Part shown: piece after piece, positions 1-6,113 of the stretch
Position numbering within the stretch: position 1 is the first letter of the stretch
Layout of the letters: each line of letters begins with the position of its first letter
From: Planctomycetaceae bacterium
GTDB taxonomy: Bacteria > Planctomycetota > Planctomycetia > Pirellulales > UBA1268
DNA length: 7,695 bases
Assembly (NCBI GenBank): GCA_030616935.1
Contig: JAUWWJ010000065.1
Coordinates: 1 to 7,695 of the forward strand
Direction of reading: 5' to 3'
Position numbers and translations under genes: made by a program
Notes under the pieces: model-generated
The model's database searches: none
What the model saw: only the letters and a program-made list of their open reading frames with translations
Told to the model about the DNA's origin: nothing

Positions 1-1
1 A

Positions 2-499
2 ACATGGCCTGTTGTCGCTGCTGCAACTTCAGCAGCAGTAAGTCAACTTGATACCATGCGGCAGTCCGAAGGGGCGGCGCTGGTTACTGATCTCGAACAG
101 GCCTGTGTTTCAATCGGAGATCTGGTGCAGCAAATCCGTAAACGTGTTCCAGAAGTTGTTGCTGAACACCGACAACGCCTTCTAGACCGTGTTGCAAAAG
201 TTCTGGAAACACACCAGACTCGCCTGGACGACAACGACGTGATCCGCGAGGTTGCCCTCATTGCCGATCGATCTGACATTTCAGAAGAGTTGGTGCGGTT
301 AGAAAGCCATGTTGAGCAATTCCGAAGTCTCCTCCATGATACCGCGCCTGGCCGTAGTCTTGACTTTCTGGCTCAGGAACTTGGCCGTGAGGCCAATACC
401 ATCGGGTCAAAATCTGTTGATGTTGCCATCGCCCATGCTGTCGTTGACTTGAAGTCGCAGGTCGAAAGAATCCGCGAACAAGCCGCCAACATCGAGTAG
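2..499 (+). CDS. yicC: YicC/YloC family endoribonuclease, C-terminal part (5' truncated)
   Basis: The reading frame is open from the left edge with no start codon needed, so the gene begins outside the window; 165 residues are visible of about 290 usual for the family. Family members are endoribonucleases linked to small-RNA and mRNA turnover in the cytoplasm. The visible part matches the C-terminal DUF1732-type region: an early LDTMRQSEGAAL stretch, a charged helical segment, then SDISEELVRLESHVEQF, then DFLAQELGREANTIGSKS, and a final helix ending REQAANIE. These blocks are the best conserved of the family, and the ending at NIE is typical. An internal ATG at 56 lies inside the conserved domain and is not the true start. 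The gene stands 73 bases before gmk, a frequent yicC-gmk pairing that suggests co-transcription. Nothing in it looks broken. Confidence 0.93.
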   Translation, partial: TWPVVAAATSAAVSQLDTMRQSEGAALVTDLEQACVSIGDLVQQIRKRVPEVVAEHRQRLLDRVAKVLETHQTRLDDNDVIREVALIADRSDISEELVRLESHVEQFRSLLHDTAPGRSLDFLAQELGREANTIGSKSVDVAIAHAVVDLKSQVERIREQAANIE

Positions 500-572
500 G
501 CTCGCCCAAGAAATACCCGCATTGCCGAGGGGCCACTTTCCAAGCCTACTCGTAGTGGGGTAAAACATTACG

Positions 573-1175
573 ATGAGTCAAACTGAAGGTCAACTTGTCG
601 TTCTCTCTGGCCCTTCCGGCGTCGGGAAGTCTACGCTTCTCCGCCGACTCCTTACTGACTTCTCGTCACTCATTCCAAGTATTTCTGCAACTACACGGCC
701 GCCGCGTACTGGAGAAAAGCCAGGCGTCGACTACCATTTTTTGTCTCCGGAAGAGTTTGAAACCGCTAAAAAAGCAGCCCGATTTATTGAGTGCTGCCAG
801 GTATATGGCCGCGAATATTGGTACGGAACGCTGGAAGATGAGGTCACACCTCGCCTCACCCATGGGAAATGGGTTATTCTTGAAATTGACGTCGAGGGTA
901 CCCTTTCTATTTTGGAACGGTATCCTCAAGCGGTAACAATCTTTGTTGAACCTTCCGATCCAGCACATCTTGAAGAACGCCTTCGAGGCCGTGGTACTGA
1001 AAGCCCAGAGGCAATCCAACGGAGATTAGAAGTTGCTCACCGTGAACTTCGTCAGTCCGGGCATTACCGACACCGTGTCGTTAATGATTTGGTAGAAGAC
1101 GCCCTTGCAAACATTAAAACGATCCTCACTGAAGCTGGTTTTTCAAACGATTCAACAGAAACAGCTTCTGCTTAA
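573..1175 (+). CDS. gmk: Guanylate kinase
   Basis: Cytoplasmic enzyme that phosphorylates GMP to GDP with ATP, feeding GTP and dGTP synthesis. The 200 residues fit the usual length. A P-loop GPSGVGKS lies at residues 13-20. The GMP-binding segment SISATTRPPRTGEKPGVDYHF runs from about 36 to 56, with Arg42 and Arg45 as the expected phosphate contacts. VILEIDVEG at 101-109 replaces the more usual IDVQGA core, and the lid RLRGRGTESPEAIQRR spans 136-151. The GMP loop reads GREYWYGT (79-86), two residues longer than the common GNYYGT form; I recall a similar form in planctomycete sequences. The ATG at 573 is chosen because the P-loop follows at the usual distance. A GGGG at 557-560 is too far away to be a clear ribosome binding site. 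rpoZ follows after 41 bases, so an operon is likely. Confidence 0.97.
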   Translation: MSQTEGQLVVLSGPSGVGKSTLLRRLLTDFSSLIPSISATTRPPRTGEKPGVDYHFLSPEEFETAKKAARFIECCQVYGREYWYGTLEDEVTPRLTHGKWVILEIDVEGTLSILERYPQAVTIFVEPSDPAHLEERLRGRGTESPEAIQRRLEVAHRELRQSGHYRHRVVNDLVEDALANIKTILTEAGFSNDSTETASA

Positions 1176-1216
1176 ATAACTAAACCGTTAAGTCAGTCTC
1201 ACAGAAAGCATTCGAT

Positions 1217-1477
1217 ATGATCGACGACCTCCGTGAAGAAGAAATCGTGAACAAAGTTGGTGGACGCTTCAAGCTATCAACACTCATCCAGAAACGTCTG
1301 GTTGCTCTCAATGCTGGCGGTCGCCCGCTCGTCGACATTGACAGCAATGACAAAATGCAGATTGTGATCGAGGAAATTAAGCAAGATAAGATTTTCCTCG
1401 ACACATCAATGAACCTCCGAATCACTGGTGAATCCCCTGAAGCGGGAGCACCTATCGACTTCGACGCCAGTTTTTGA
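1217..1477 (+). CDS. rpoZ: DNA-directed RNA polymerase omega subunit (divergent type)
   Basis: An 86-residue protein placed between gmk and coaC, exactly where rpoZ sits in many bacteria. Omega is a small RNA polymerase subunit that chaperones the beta' subunit. The pattern [20 protein letters not shown] (15-34) followed by RPLV (36-39) and an [11 protein letters not shown] stretch (52-62) corresponds to the omega fold: a basic RF motif, a helix that normally reads AxxRARQL, a Pro-containing turn, and the EI..GKI helix. The canonical RARQ is replaced by QKRLV, so a weak profile may miss it. The sequence resembles planctomycete omega proteins as I remember them. Residues 63-86 are a variable acidic tail. 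The start ATG lacks a clear Shine-Dalgarno. The stop codon lies inside the left arm of an inverted repeat that spans the next spacer. Confidence 0.88.
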   Translation: MIDDLREEEIVNKVGGRFKLSTLIQKRLVALNAGGRPLVDIDSNDKMQIVIEEIKQDKIFLDTSMNLRITGESPEAGAPIDFDASF

Positions 1478-1539
1478 TCAGAGTCTTTTCCGTTGATGTG
1501 CCTGCTAGGTACCCTCTGAAGCATCGGACTTTCTGATCA
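1475..1539. repeat. Inverted repeat spanning the rpoZ-coaC spacer
   Basis: TGATCAGA at 1475-1482, which begins with the rpoZ stop codon, is the exact reverse complement of TCTGATCA at 1532-1539. The pairing extends by three bases, GTC (1483-1485) with GAC (1527-1529), across a two-base TT bulge. Inside, GATG (1495-1498) can pair with CATC (1522-1525). The RNA could therefore fold into a long hairpin ending 12 bases before the coaC ATG. No U-run follows, so this is not a classical intrinsic terminator. It may be an RNA processing or translation-control structure, or chance. Confidence 0.4.
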
Positions 1540-1551
1540 CTTCTCTTGTTG

Positions 1552-2121
1552 ATGGAATATGTCGTGTCGAATCCACTTGCAGACCGCGAAATAGTCATAG
1601 CCGTCGGTGGTGGCATTGCGGCGTACAAAGTTGCCGCAATAACCAGCGGACTCGTCCAGCGTACTGCACGTGTTTCGGTTGTTATGACTCGCAATTCGCG
1701 GAAATTTATCGGCGAGGCAACCTTTGCTGCACTTACCGGGAGGCCCGTCGCCTCTCGCAGTTTTGACCCGAAAAGTTTTCCCTTAGGTGCACACATTGAA
1801 TTGGCAGAGCGAGCCGAGTTGATCGTCGTTGCACCGGCTACAGCAGACATTTTGGCTAAAGCAGCAGCTGGTCTTGCTGATGACCTCCTCTCAACACTAC
1901 TTCTTTGCGCTAAATGCCCAGTACTCATGGCTCCCGCCATGAATGCAGCCATGTGGGAGAAGCCTGCCGTCCAACGGAACGTCTCACAACTGACCGAAGA
2001 TGGCGTCGGCTTTATTCAGCCAACATCAGGCTGGCTCTCATGTCGCCAAACTGGCATTGGCCGCATGGCAGAACCCGAAACGATAACTACTGCCATCGAG
2101 ACTGCCTTAGGCGCATCATAG
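1552..2121 (+). CDS. coaC: Phosphopantothenoylcysteine decarboxylase (CoaC, HFCD flavoprotein)
   Basis: FMN-dependent enzyme that decarboxylates 4'-phosphopantothenoyl-cysteine to 4'-phosphopantetheine in coenzyme A synthesis. Numbering from the ATG at 1552 (189 residues), the sequence shows the HFCD flavin-binding start VGGGIAAYK (18-26), the catalytic His81 in HIELAERAELIVVAPATAD, the substrate motif PAMNAAMW (128-135) with Asn131, and the flexible-flap Cys164 in LSCRQTGIGRM, the residue that reduces the enethiol intermediate. All key residues are present. TTG codons at 1546 and 1549 could add two residues, but the ATG is preferred; no Shine-Dalgarno helps decide. The protein ends where the CoaC domain of a fused CoaBC would end, and coaB follows as a separate gene 20 bases on. 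The two steps are therefore encoded by separate adjacent genes in fused-protein order. Confidence 0.95.
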   Translation: MEYVVSNPLADREIVIAVGGGIAAYKVAAITSGLVQRTARVSVVMTRNSRKFIGEATFAALTGRPVASRSFDPKSFPLGAHIELAERAELIVVAPATADILAKAAAGLADDLLSTLLLCAKCPVLMAPAMNAAMWEKPAVQRNVSQLTEDGVGFIQPTSGWLSCRQTGIGRMAEPETITTAIETALGAS

Positions 2122-2141
2122 CTGGATTGGTTGTAAAGCAA

Positions 2142-2774
2142 ATGGCACACATACTGATTACAGCCGGCCCTACTCGCGCTTATATCGATGATGTCCGATT
2201 TTTGACGAATGCCTCGAGTGGCCGCATGGCTGCCGCACTCGCAACGGCGGCCATTGCAAAAGGCAATACCGTAAGCATCGTGAGCGGCCCGGTAAGCGTC
2301 CAGTATCCAGCGGAAGCCCGAGTGACCTCGGTTATCTCGACTGGCGACATGCTCAAAAAGTCACTCACGCTCCTCCCTCGCGTTGATGGCGTCATCGCCA
2401 CAGCAGCACCATGCGACTTTGAACCGAAACAGCGGGAAAAGGGGAAACTCCCAAGGCAGCGTGGGCTTGTACTGGATCTCAAGCCAACGCGAGACATTAT
2501 CGCGACATTGGCGAGACAGGCCAAACCTTCTCAATGGATGGTCGCTTTTGCACTTGAGCCAGATGGTGATCCGGCGAGAGCACTTAAGAAAATTACTGCG
2601 AAGAAGTGTGACCTCATTGTGTTGAATGATCTAACAGCATTAGACACCTCAACAACGGCAGTCACCGTCTATGACCACTCCCACAAGCTGATCGGACAGC
2701 AGGAAGGCACGAAAACAGCAGTCGCCCGCTGGCTCCTCGAACTGATTGGTTCACACTCTGGTGAAAGCGAATGA
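2142..2774 (+). CDS. coaB: Phosphopantothenate-cysteine ligase (CoaB), stand-alone
   Basis: Ligase that activates phosphopantothenate with a nucleotide (CTP in most bacteria) and joins it to cysteine, the step just before CoaC. The 210 residues correspond to the C-terminal CoaB half of bacterial CoaBC. Motifs seen: ITAGPTRAYIDDVRF (6-20), then TNASSGRM (22-29) matching the SSGKMG nucleotide-binding loop with the conserved Asn23, then TAAPCDFEP (87-95), Lys102 in EKGKLPRQ at the position of the E. coli catalytic lysine, and CDLIVLNDLTALDT near the C-terminus. The frame is open upstream to 1914, but that part overlaps coaC in another frame and is not CoaB-like, so the ATG at 2142, directly before the AHILITAGPT strand, is the start. 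It lies 20 bases after the coaC stop, so co-translation in one operon is likely. Confidence 0.94.
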   Translation: MAHILITAGPTRAYIDDVRFLTNASSGRMAAALATAAIAKGNTVSIVSGPVSVQYPAEARVTSVISTGDMLKKSLTLLPRVDGVIATAAPCDFEPKQREKGKLPRQRGLVLDLKPTRDIIATLARQAKPSQWMVAFALEPDGDPARALKKITAKKCDLIVLNDLTALDTSTTAVTVYDHSHKLIGQQEGTKTAVARWLLELIGSHSGESE

Positions 2775-2804
2775 GGCAGTTAACCGACTTCGTTTAAGTT
2801 CCTC

Positions 2805-2813
2805 TGCTATGCT
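2805..2813 (+). promoter_or_regulatory. Possible extended -10 promoter element upstream of argC
   Basis: TGC directly followed by TATGCT gives an extended -10-like element (TGN plus hexamer 2808-2813). No good -35 hexamer stands 17 bases upstream; CGACTT at 2785-2790 is a poor match. If used, transcription would start near 2820, at the left edge of the palindrome at 2822-2837 and about 60 bases before the argC start. It would give argC-argJ their own promoter separate from coaCB. This is inference from sequence alone, and planctomycete promoter consensus may differ. Confidence 0.3.
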
Positions 2814-2821
2814 AGAGTTGT

Positions 2822-2837
2822 AGTGGCTCGAGCCACT
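2822..2837. promoter_or_regulatory. Perfect 16-bp palindrome before argC (candidate operator or hairpin)
   Basis: AGTGGCTCGAGCCACT equals its own reverse complement over all 16 bases, and the symmetry stops at both flanks. It lies in the coaB-argC spacer, directly after a candidate extended -10, where a dimeric repressor site would overlap the start of transcription. As RNA it would form a 6-bp stem with a TCGA tetraloop. It does not match the known ArgR ARG-box pattern of AT-rich 18-mers. Only TTTG follows, so it is a weak terminator candidate. A GTG inside it opens the longest argC-frame reading frame, but the conserved ArgC start is further down. Confidence 0.45.
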
Positions 2838-2879
2838 TTGTACCTCCTAAATTATTGTCCCCTTTTGCACCGCACTGAC

Positions 2880-3890
2880 GTGATTAAAGTTGCTATCCTC
2901 GGCGCCACAGGATATACGGCGCTTGAATCAATAAAACATCTCCTCCGGCACCCCAACGTCGAAATCGTGGCGGTGACAAGCCGGCAGGAGGGGAATACAC
3001 CTGTATCGAGCGTACACCCGAGTCTGGTTTCACGGCTCGACCTACCACTTGAAGACCTGAACCCCCAAGAAATAGCACAGCGGGCAGACGTTGTTTTTTG
3101 TTGCCTGCCTCATTGTGCAAGTGCGTCAGTCGTCCCGACACTTCTCGACGCAGGTGCCAAAGTAATAGACCTCAGTGCAGACTATCGACTAGACGATGCG
3201 CCAACGTACCAAGAGTGGTATGGGCAACCTCACACCGACAGCGAACGTCTCGGCAAAATCGTTTACGGACTTCCTGAGTTATTTCGATCTCAGATTACCG
3301 GCTCTACTCTTGTCGCCAACCCGGGCTGCTACGCCACAGCAGCCATCCTTCCCCTTGCTCCTCTCATCAAGGCCGGACTCATTGAGAGTTCTGACATTAT
3401 TATCGATGCCAAAAGTGGTGTAAGTGGAGCAGGTCGCAATCCGAAACTCATGGCTCATTATCCCGAATGCAATGAGAGTCTTTCACCATATAACGTTGGA
3501 CGTCATCGCCACACACCGGAGATTGAACAGATCATCGCCCGGCATGCAACAACTCAGCCAGAAGTTATTTTCACACCACAACTCGCTCCCATGGACCGTG
3601 GGATCCTTGCTACCATTTATGCAAAGCCTACCTCCGGTGTCACTGAGAAAGACATTGACGACGCATGGCATCAGGCCTATGAAAAAGAACACTTTATTCG
3701 GCTTGTTGACCATCTACCCGGTACGAAAGACACTGTCGACACAAACTTCTGCGACCTGACCGCTCGGCTGGTCCGCGGTCGACTCATTCTCATTTCCAGC
3801 CTCGACAACCTTGTAAAAGGTGCTGCCGGTGCCGCCGTACAAAACCTGAATTGCATGCATGCTCTGCCAGAAACGACAGGCCTGCTCTAA
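2880..3890 (+). CDS. argC: N-acetyl-gamma-glutamyl-phosphate reductase
   Basis: NADPH-dependent enzyme that reduces N-acetylglutamyl phosphate to the semialdehyde, the third step of arginine synthesis, in the cytoplasm. From the GTG at 2880 the protein is 336 residues, the usual size of the type 1 enzyme. A Rossmann start VAILGATGYTALE (4-16) is followed by TSRQEGN (33-39). The nucleophile Cys150 lies in NPGCYATAA, the segment SGVSGAGRNPK spans 179-189, and the catalytic His211 lies in GRHRHTPEIEQ. The C-terminal block PGTKDTVDTNFCDL and the ending with LVKGAAGAAVQNLN are typical. The frame extends to a GTG at 2823, which would add 19 residues unlike the family, including half of the palindrome; the GTG at 2880, directly before IKVAILG, fits better. 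No Shine-Dalgarno is seen. argJ follows 26 bases downstream. Confidence 0.95.
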   Translation: MIKVAILGATGYTALESIKHLLRHPNVEIVAVTSRQEGNTPVSSVHPSLVSRLDLPLEDLNPQEIAQRADVVFCCLPHCASASVVPTLLDAGAKVIDLSADYRLDDAPTYQEWYGQPHTDSERLGKIVYGLPELFRSQITGSTLVANPGCYATAAILPLAPLIKAGLIESSDIIIDAKSGVSGAGRNPKLMAHYPECNESLSPYNVGRHRHTPEIEQIIARHATTQPEVIFTPQLAPMDRGILATIYAKPTSGVTEKDIDDAWHQAYEKEHFIRLVDHLPGTKDTVDTNFCDLTARLVRGRLILISSLDNLVKGAAGAAVQNLNCMHALPETTGLL

Positions 3891-3916
3891 CCCCTTACCC
3901 TTTTCACAAATTGCTG

Positions 3917-5146
3917 ATGGCTCCTGCTGAAACACCATTCCGCGGCCCGATTCCCCCGCTTCCTCAAGGATTTCAAGTTTCTGGTTTACACACCGGACTG
4001 AAGCGCAATCCGACCCGAGAAGATATTTCACTCATCGTCTCTGACAGACCAGCGACAGCGGCTGGTGTCTACACTCAAAATCTTGTTTTTGCGGCACCCG
4101 TCGCTTTTGACCGAGACCGCACCCCTGGAACCGGATTCCGCGGTGTTGTGATCAATTCTGGCAACGCAAACGCTTGCACAGGGACACAGGGCGAATCTGA
4201 TACAGCCGCCATGGCAACCCTCACTGCAGAGGCAATCGGTAGTATCGAGAGCAGTGTTCTCGTAATGTCGACAGGCATTATCGGTGAATTTCTTCCAATG
4301 GAGACTATCAAAGCAGGCATCCAATCAGTGGCCAACCAGTTGGCAGCAGATGAGGAAAGTGTCGTACGGGCGGCGCGCGGATTTTTGACAACAGACACCC
4401 GCCCCAAACTGGCTGGTGAAGCGTTCGGAAAAACTCCGTCGGGCGAAAAGTACCAGATGCTTGGTATCGGTAAAGGCGCAGCCATGATTGGACCGAAACT
4501 TGCTACCATGCTCGGTCTCATCCTCACCGACGCTGCGATTACTCCTGAAGATGCGCAGCGTCTCCTCTATCAAGCGACAGATCTTTCTTTCAACTGCGTG
4601 AGCGTCGACGGTCACATGAGCACGAACGATACTGTCCTGCTCCTCGCGAACGGTGCCGCTGGAGGAGATATCCTTACAGGAAAAAATCTTGAGGCATTTG
4701 AGACTGCTCTCATGAAAACGTGTGATGCGCTCGCCCGAGAGATTGCTGACGATGGAGAAGGAGCGACGCATGTCATACGCATAGAGATCACTGGTGCCGA
4801 AGGCCGGGAGGATGCCCGCCGAGTTGCCCGAGCAATAGCCGATAGTCCCTTGGTCAAAACCGCGATTGCTGGCGCCGATCCAAATTGGGGCCGAATCGTC
4901 TCTGCTGCCGGATACGCCGGCGTTTTGTTTGATCCTGGGCGGCTTTCCCTGCGTGTCAACGGTTTTGAACTCTTCAAAAATGCCTCTCCAGTCGGTTTTA
5001 ACGCCGAAAAAGTGTCAAAATCAATCCGTGAGAACCGGGAAACCCTGATTGAAGTCGATTTAGGCGATGGGCCGGGCACAATTCGGTTCTACACAAGTGA
5101 TCTGACTGCAGAATATGTCCGGCTCAACGCTGACTACCACACGTAG
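3917..5146 (+). CDS. argJ: Bifunctional glutamate N-acetyltransferase / amino-acid acetyltransferase (ArgJ)
   Basis: ArgJ moves the acetyl group from N-acetylornithine to glutamate, and in bifunctional forms also acetylates glutamate from acetyl-CoA, giving the cyclic arginine pathway. From the ATG at 3917 it has 409 residues, the normal length. It is made as a precursor that cleaves itself before a Thr; here the site is KLATMLG with Thr197 as the new N-terminal nucleophile, preceded by GIGKGAAMIGP. Other family blocks are VINSGNANACTG (78-89), the oxyanion-hole region STGIIGEFLP (118-127), the segment GADPNWGRIVSAAGYAG, and an ending in EYVRLNADYHT. The frame is open to 3851 inside argC, but those residues are not ArgJ-like. 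Whether it is mono- or bifunctional cannot be read from the sequence. Downstream, two weak hairpins lie before the next gene. Confidence 0.96.
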   Translation: MAPAETPFRGPIPPLPQGFQVSGLHTGLKRNPTREDISLIVSDRPATAAGVYTQNLVFAAPVAFDRDRTPGTGFRGVVINSGNANACTGTQGESDTAAMATLTAEAIGSIESSVLVMSTGIIGEFLPMETIKAGIQSVANQLAADEESVVRAARGFLTTDTRPKLAGEAFGKTPSGEKYQMLGIGKGAAMIGPKLATMLGLILTDAAITPEDAQRLLYQATDLSFNCVSVDGHMSTNDTVLLLANGAAGGDILTGKNLEAFETALMKTCDALAREIADDGEGATHVIRIEITGAEGREDARRVARAIADSPLVKTAIAGADPNWGRIVSAAGYAGVLFDPGRLSLRVNGFELFKNASPVGFNAEKVSKSIRENRETLIEVDLGDGPGTIRFYTSDLTAEYVRLNADYHT

Positions 5147-5199
5147 CGAGAGACTCCCCTTCCCTAGCTGCCCCAGGGTGTATATTTTGCTTATTCAGC

Positions 5200-5236
5200 A
5201 AGGCTGTCTTCAGACACCTTGAGACGCTTCCTTTTT
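5200..5236 (+). terminator. Weak terminator-like hairpin after argJ
   Basis: AAGG (5200-5203) pairs with CCTT (5217-5220), and TGTC (5205-5208) pairs with GACA (5213-5216), closing a TTCA loop, with C5204 bulged. A run of five T bases at 5232-5236 follows 11 bases after the stem, which is too far for a standard intrinsic terminator. A smaller CCCT/AGGG stem stands at 5162-5178. Together they may mark the end of the argCJ transcript, but the evidence is weak. Confidence 0.22.
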
Positions 5237-5253
5237 CCGTCGGAACCCTGTCA

Positions 5254-5607
5254 ATGTTGCAACTCAACGACCAACACCCAGCTGTCCACTCTATTTGGGA
5301 AACCAAAAGCAGAGTGATTCCTACATTTTTGTCGCTCTCAACAGAACTGGTTACCCCATTGATTGGGGATTTCCGGCTCATTCACGTCACGAATAATGAA
5401 GAATCAACAGATGAAGACCTCGACGTTGGTGATGACAGCGATCTGGAGAGTGACGACCCACTTGCCGATGAAGATTCTAACTTCGATGATTTCGATGACG
5501 AATTTGATGATGACTTCCAAGAGGAAGAAAGTGATCCTGATTGGGAGCATCCGGATGACCTTCGTCCAGAGGCACCTCCACCGAGCAAATCTAGTGGCAA
5601 AAAGTAA
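5254..5607 (+). CDS. Small highly acidic protein of unknown function
   Basis: I do not recognise a family. The frame gives up to 117 residues from the ATG at 5254. Residues 1-45 are of mixed, unremarkable composition without a clear signal peptide. Residues 49-102 are extremely acidic, with runs such as DDFDDEFDDDFQEEE broken by spaced Phe residues. The last part is proline- and lysine-rich and ends PPPSKSSGKK. Such a sequence is likely disordered and may bind a basic or metal partner, but that is inference. Similar short acidic proteins occur in planctomycetes as far as I recall. The start is uncertain: 5254 is the first ATG, while GTG 5314, TTG 5329 or TTG 5359 would give shorter forms, and no Shine-Dalgarno supports any of them. 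The TPR gene follows after 29 bases, suggesting co-expression. Confidence 0.6.
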   Translation: MLQLNDQHPAVHSIWETKSRVIPTFLSLSTELVTPLIGDFRLIHVTNNEESTDEDLDVGDDSDLESDDPLADEDSNFDDFDDEFDDDFQEEESDPDWEHPDDLRPEAPPPSKSSGKK

Positions 5608-5626
5608 CAAGGCGGCCGTTTCCTTC

Positions 5627-5630
5627 GGAG
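5627..5630 (+). promoter_or_regulatory. Shine-Dalgarno GGAG for the TPR gene
   Basis: GGAG stands 6 bases before the ATG at 5637. It is one of only two convincing Shine-Dalgarno sequences in the window and supports that start. Confidence 0.6.
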
Positions 5631-5636
5631 TCAGCC

Positions 5637-6050
5637 ATGAACAACGCAAATGCCCCTCAGCACGAGAACGCATCTCTCAGCGGTTACCCGTGGTTTGGTG
5701 TCTTGTCGCAGCTAGAGTTTGACATTGAATTTTTTGAGCAGCTTTTCGCCCGTGATGGGACATCGACGGAAGTGTGCCGAGTGCTTGCTGAGTTAGTCGC
5801 GAAAAAAGGTCTACTCGACAGGGCAGTCGAACTTGACCGTCATTTAGTCAACCTTCTGCCCGAAGATGCACTGGCTCGTTACAATTTGGGCTGTTCACTT
5901 GCCCGGGCGGGTTGCTCAAAGGAAGCGATCAACTCGCTCTCCAAGGCAATCCTCCTCGGGTATGATGACCTTCATCACCTCGAGGCTGACCCGGACCTCG
6001 ACTCGCTGAGGGACCATCCTGACTTTCAGAATCTTTTCAACGAAGACTGA
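5637..6050 (+). CDS. Small tetratricopeptide-repeat (TPR) protein
   Basis: A 137-residue protein with no signal peptide or membrane segment, so probably cytoplasmic. After a polar N-terminus (1-16) and a hydrophobic-acidic stretch LEFDIEFFEQLF (26-37), two TPR-like helix pairs can be seen. The first is about 44-77 (VLAELVAKKGLLDRAVELDRHL). The second is about 78-111, where ALARYNLGCSLARAGCSKEA carries the typical Y-N-LG-C-A pattern. The end, LGYDDLHHLEADPDLDSLRDHPDF, matches the helix pair seen at the end of TPR groups, where GYDD...DPDLD...LR..PDF recurs. TPR proteins mediate protein contacts; the partner is unknown. The acidic protein just upstream is a possible candidate by position only. 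PNP follows after 63 bases. The Shine-Dalgarno GGAG supports the start. Confidence 0.85.
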   Translation: MNNANAPQHENASLSGYPWFGVLSQLEFDIEFFEQLFARDGTSTEVCRVLAELVAKKGLLDRAVELDRHLVNLLPEDALARYNLGCSLARAGCSKEAINSLSKAILLGYDDLHHLEADPDLDSLRDHPDFQNLFNED

Positions 6051-6097
6051 CCGCATGGTCACGTGGAAGCCAGCAATATTCCTGATTCACAAACGAC

Positions 6098-6104
6098 GAG
6101 AAGG
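6098..6104 (+). promoter_or_regulatory. Shine-Dalgarno-like GAGAAGG for the PNP gene
   Basis: GAGAAGG ends 9 bases before the ATG at 6114. It favours that ATG over the in-frame GTG at 6063. Confidence 0.5.
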
Positions 6105-6113
6105 CAGCCAATA

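Noticed and set aside
43..536. Minus-strand open frames across the yicC region
   Set aside because: They lie opposite a clearly conserved gene and their translations are low-complexity Ser/Arg-rich without family resemblance.
500..572. CCACT (533-537) and AGTGG (554-558) inverted pair before gmk
   Set aside because: Only five base pairs with a 16-base loop and no other signal; expected by chance.
1914..2141. A 5' extension of coaB overlapping coaC
   Set aside because: The extra 76 residues overlap the conserved end of CoaC in another frame and resemble no CoaB; the ATG at 2142 sits directly before the first CoaB strand.
3851..3916. A 22-residue extension of argJ into the end of argC
   Set aside because: Not ArgJ-like; the ATG at 3917 gives the usual protein length and avoids overlap.
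4028..5079. Several minus-strand frames of 98-155 codons inside argJ
   Set aside because: argJ is intact with all motifs on the plus strand; the opposite frames are shadows caused by codon bias.
5363..5722. A frame of 119 codons overlapping the acidic protein and the TPR gene
   Set aside because: It is a shifted reading of the acidic stretch (Met/Ile/Thr-rich) and runs into the well supported TPR gene; a frameshift relation is not supported.
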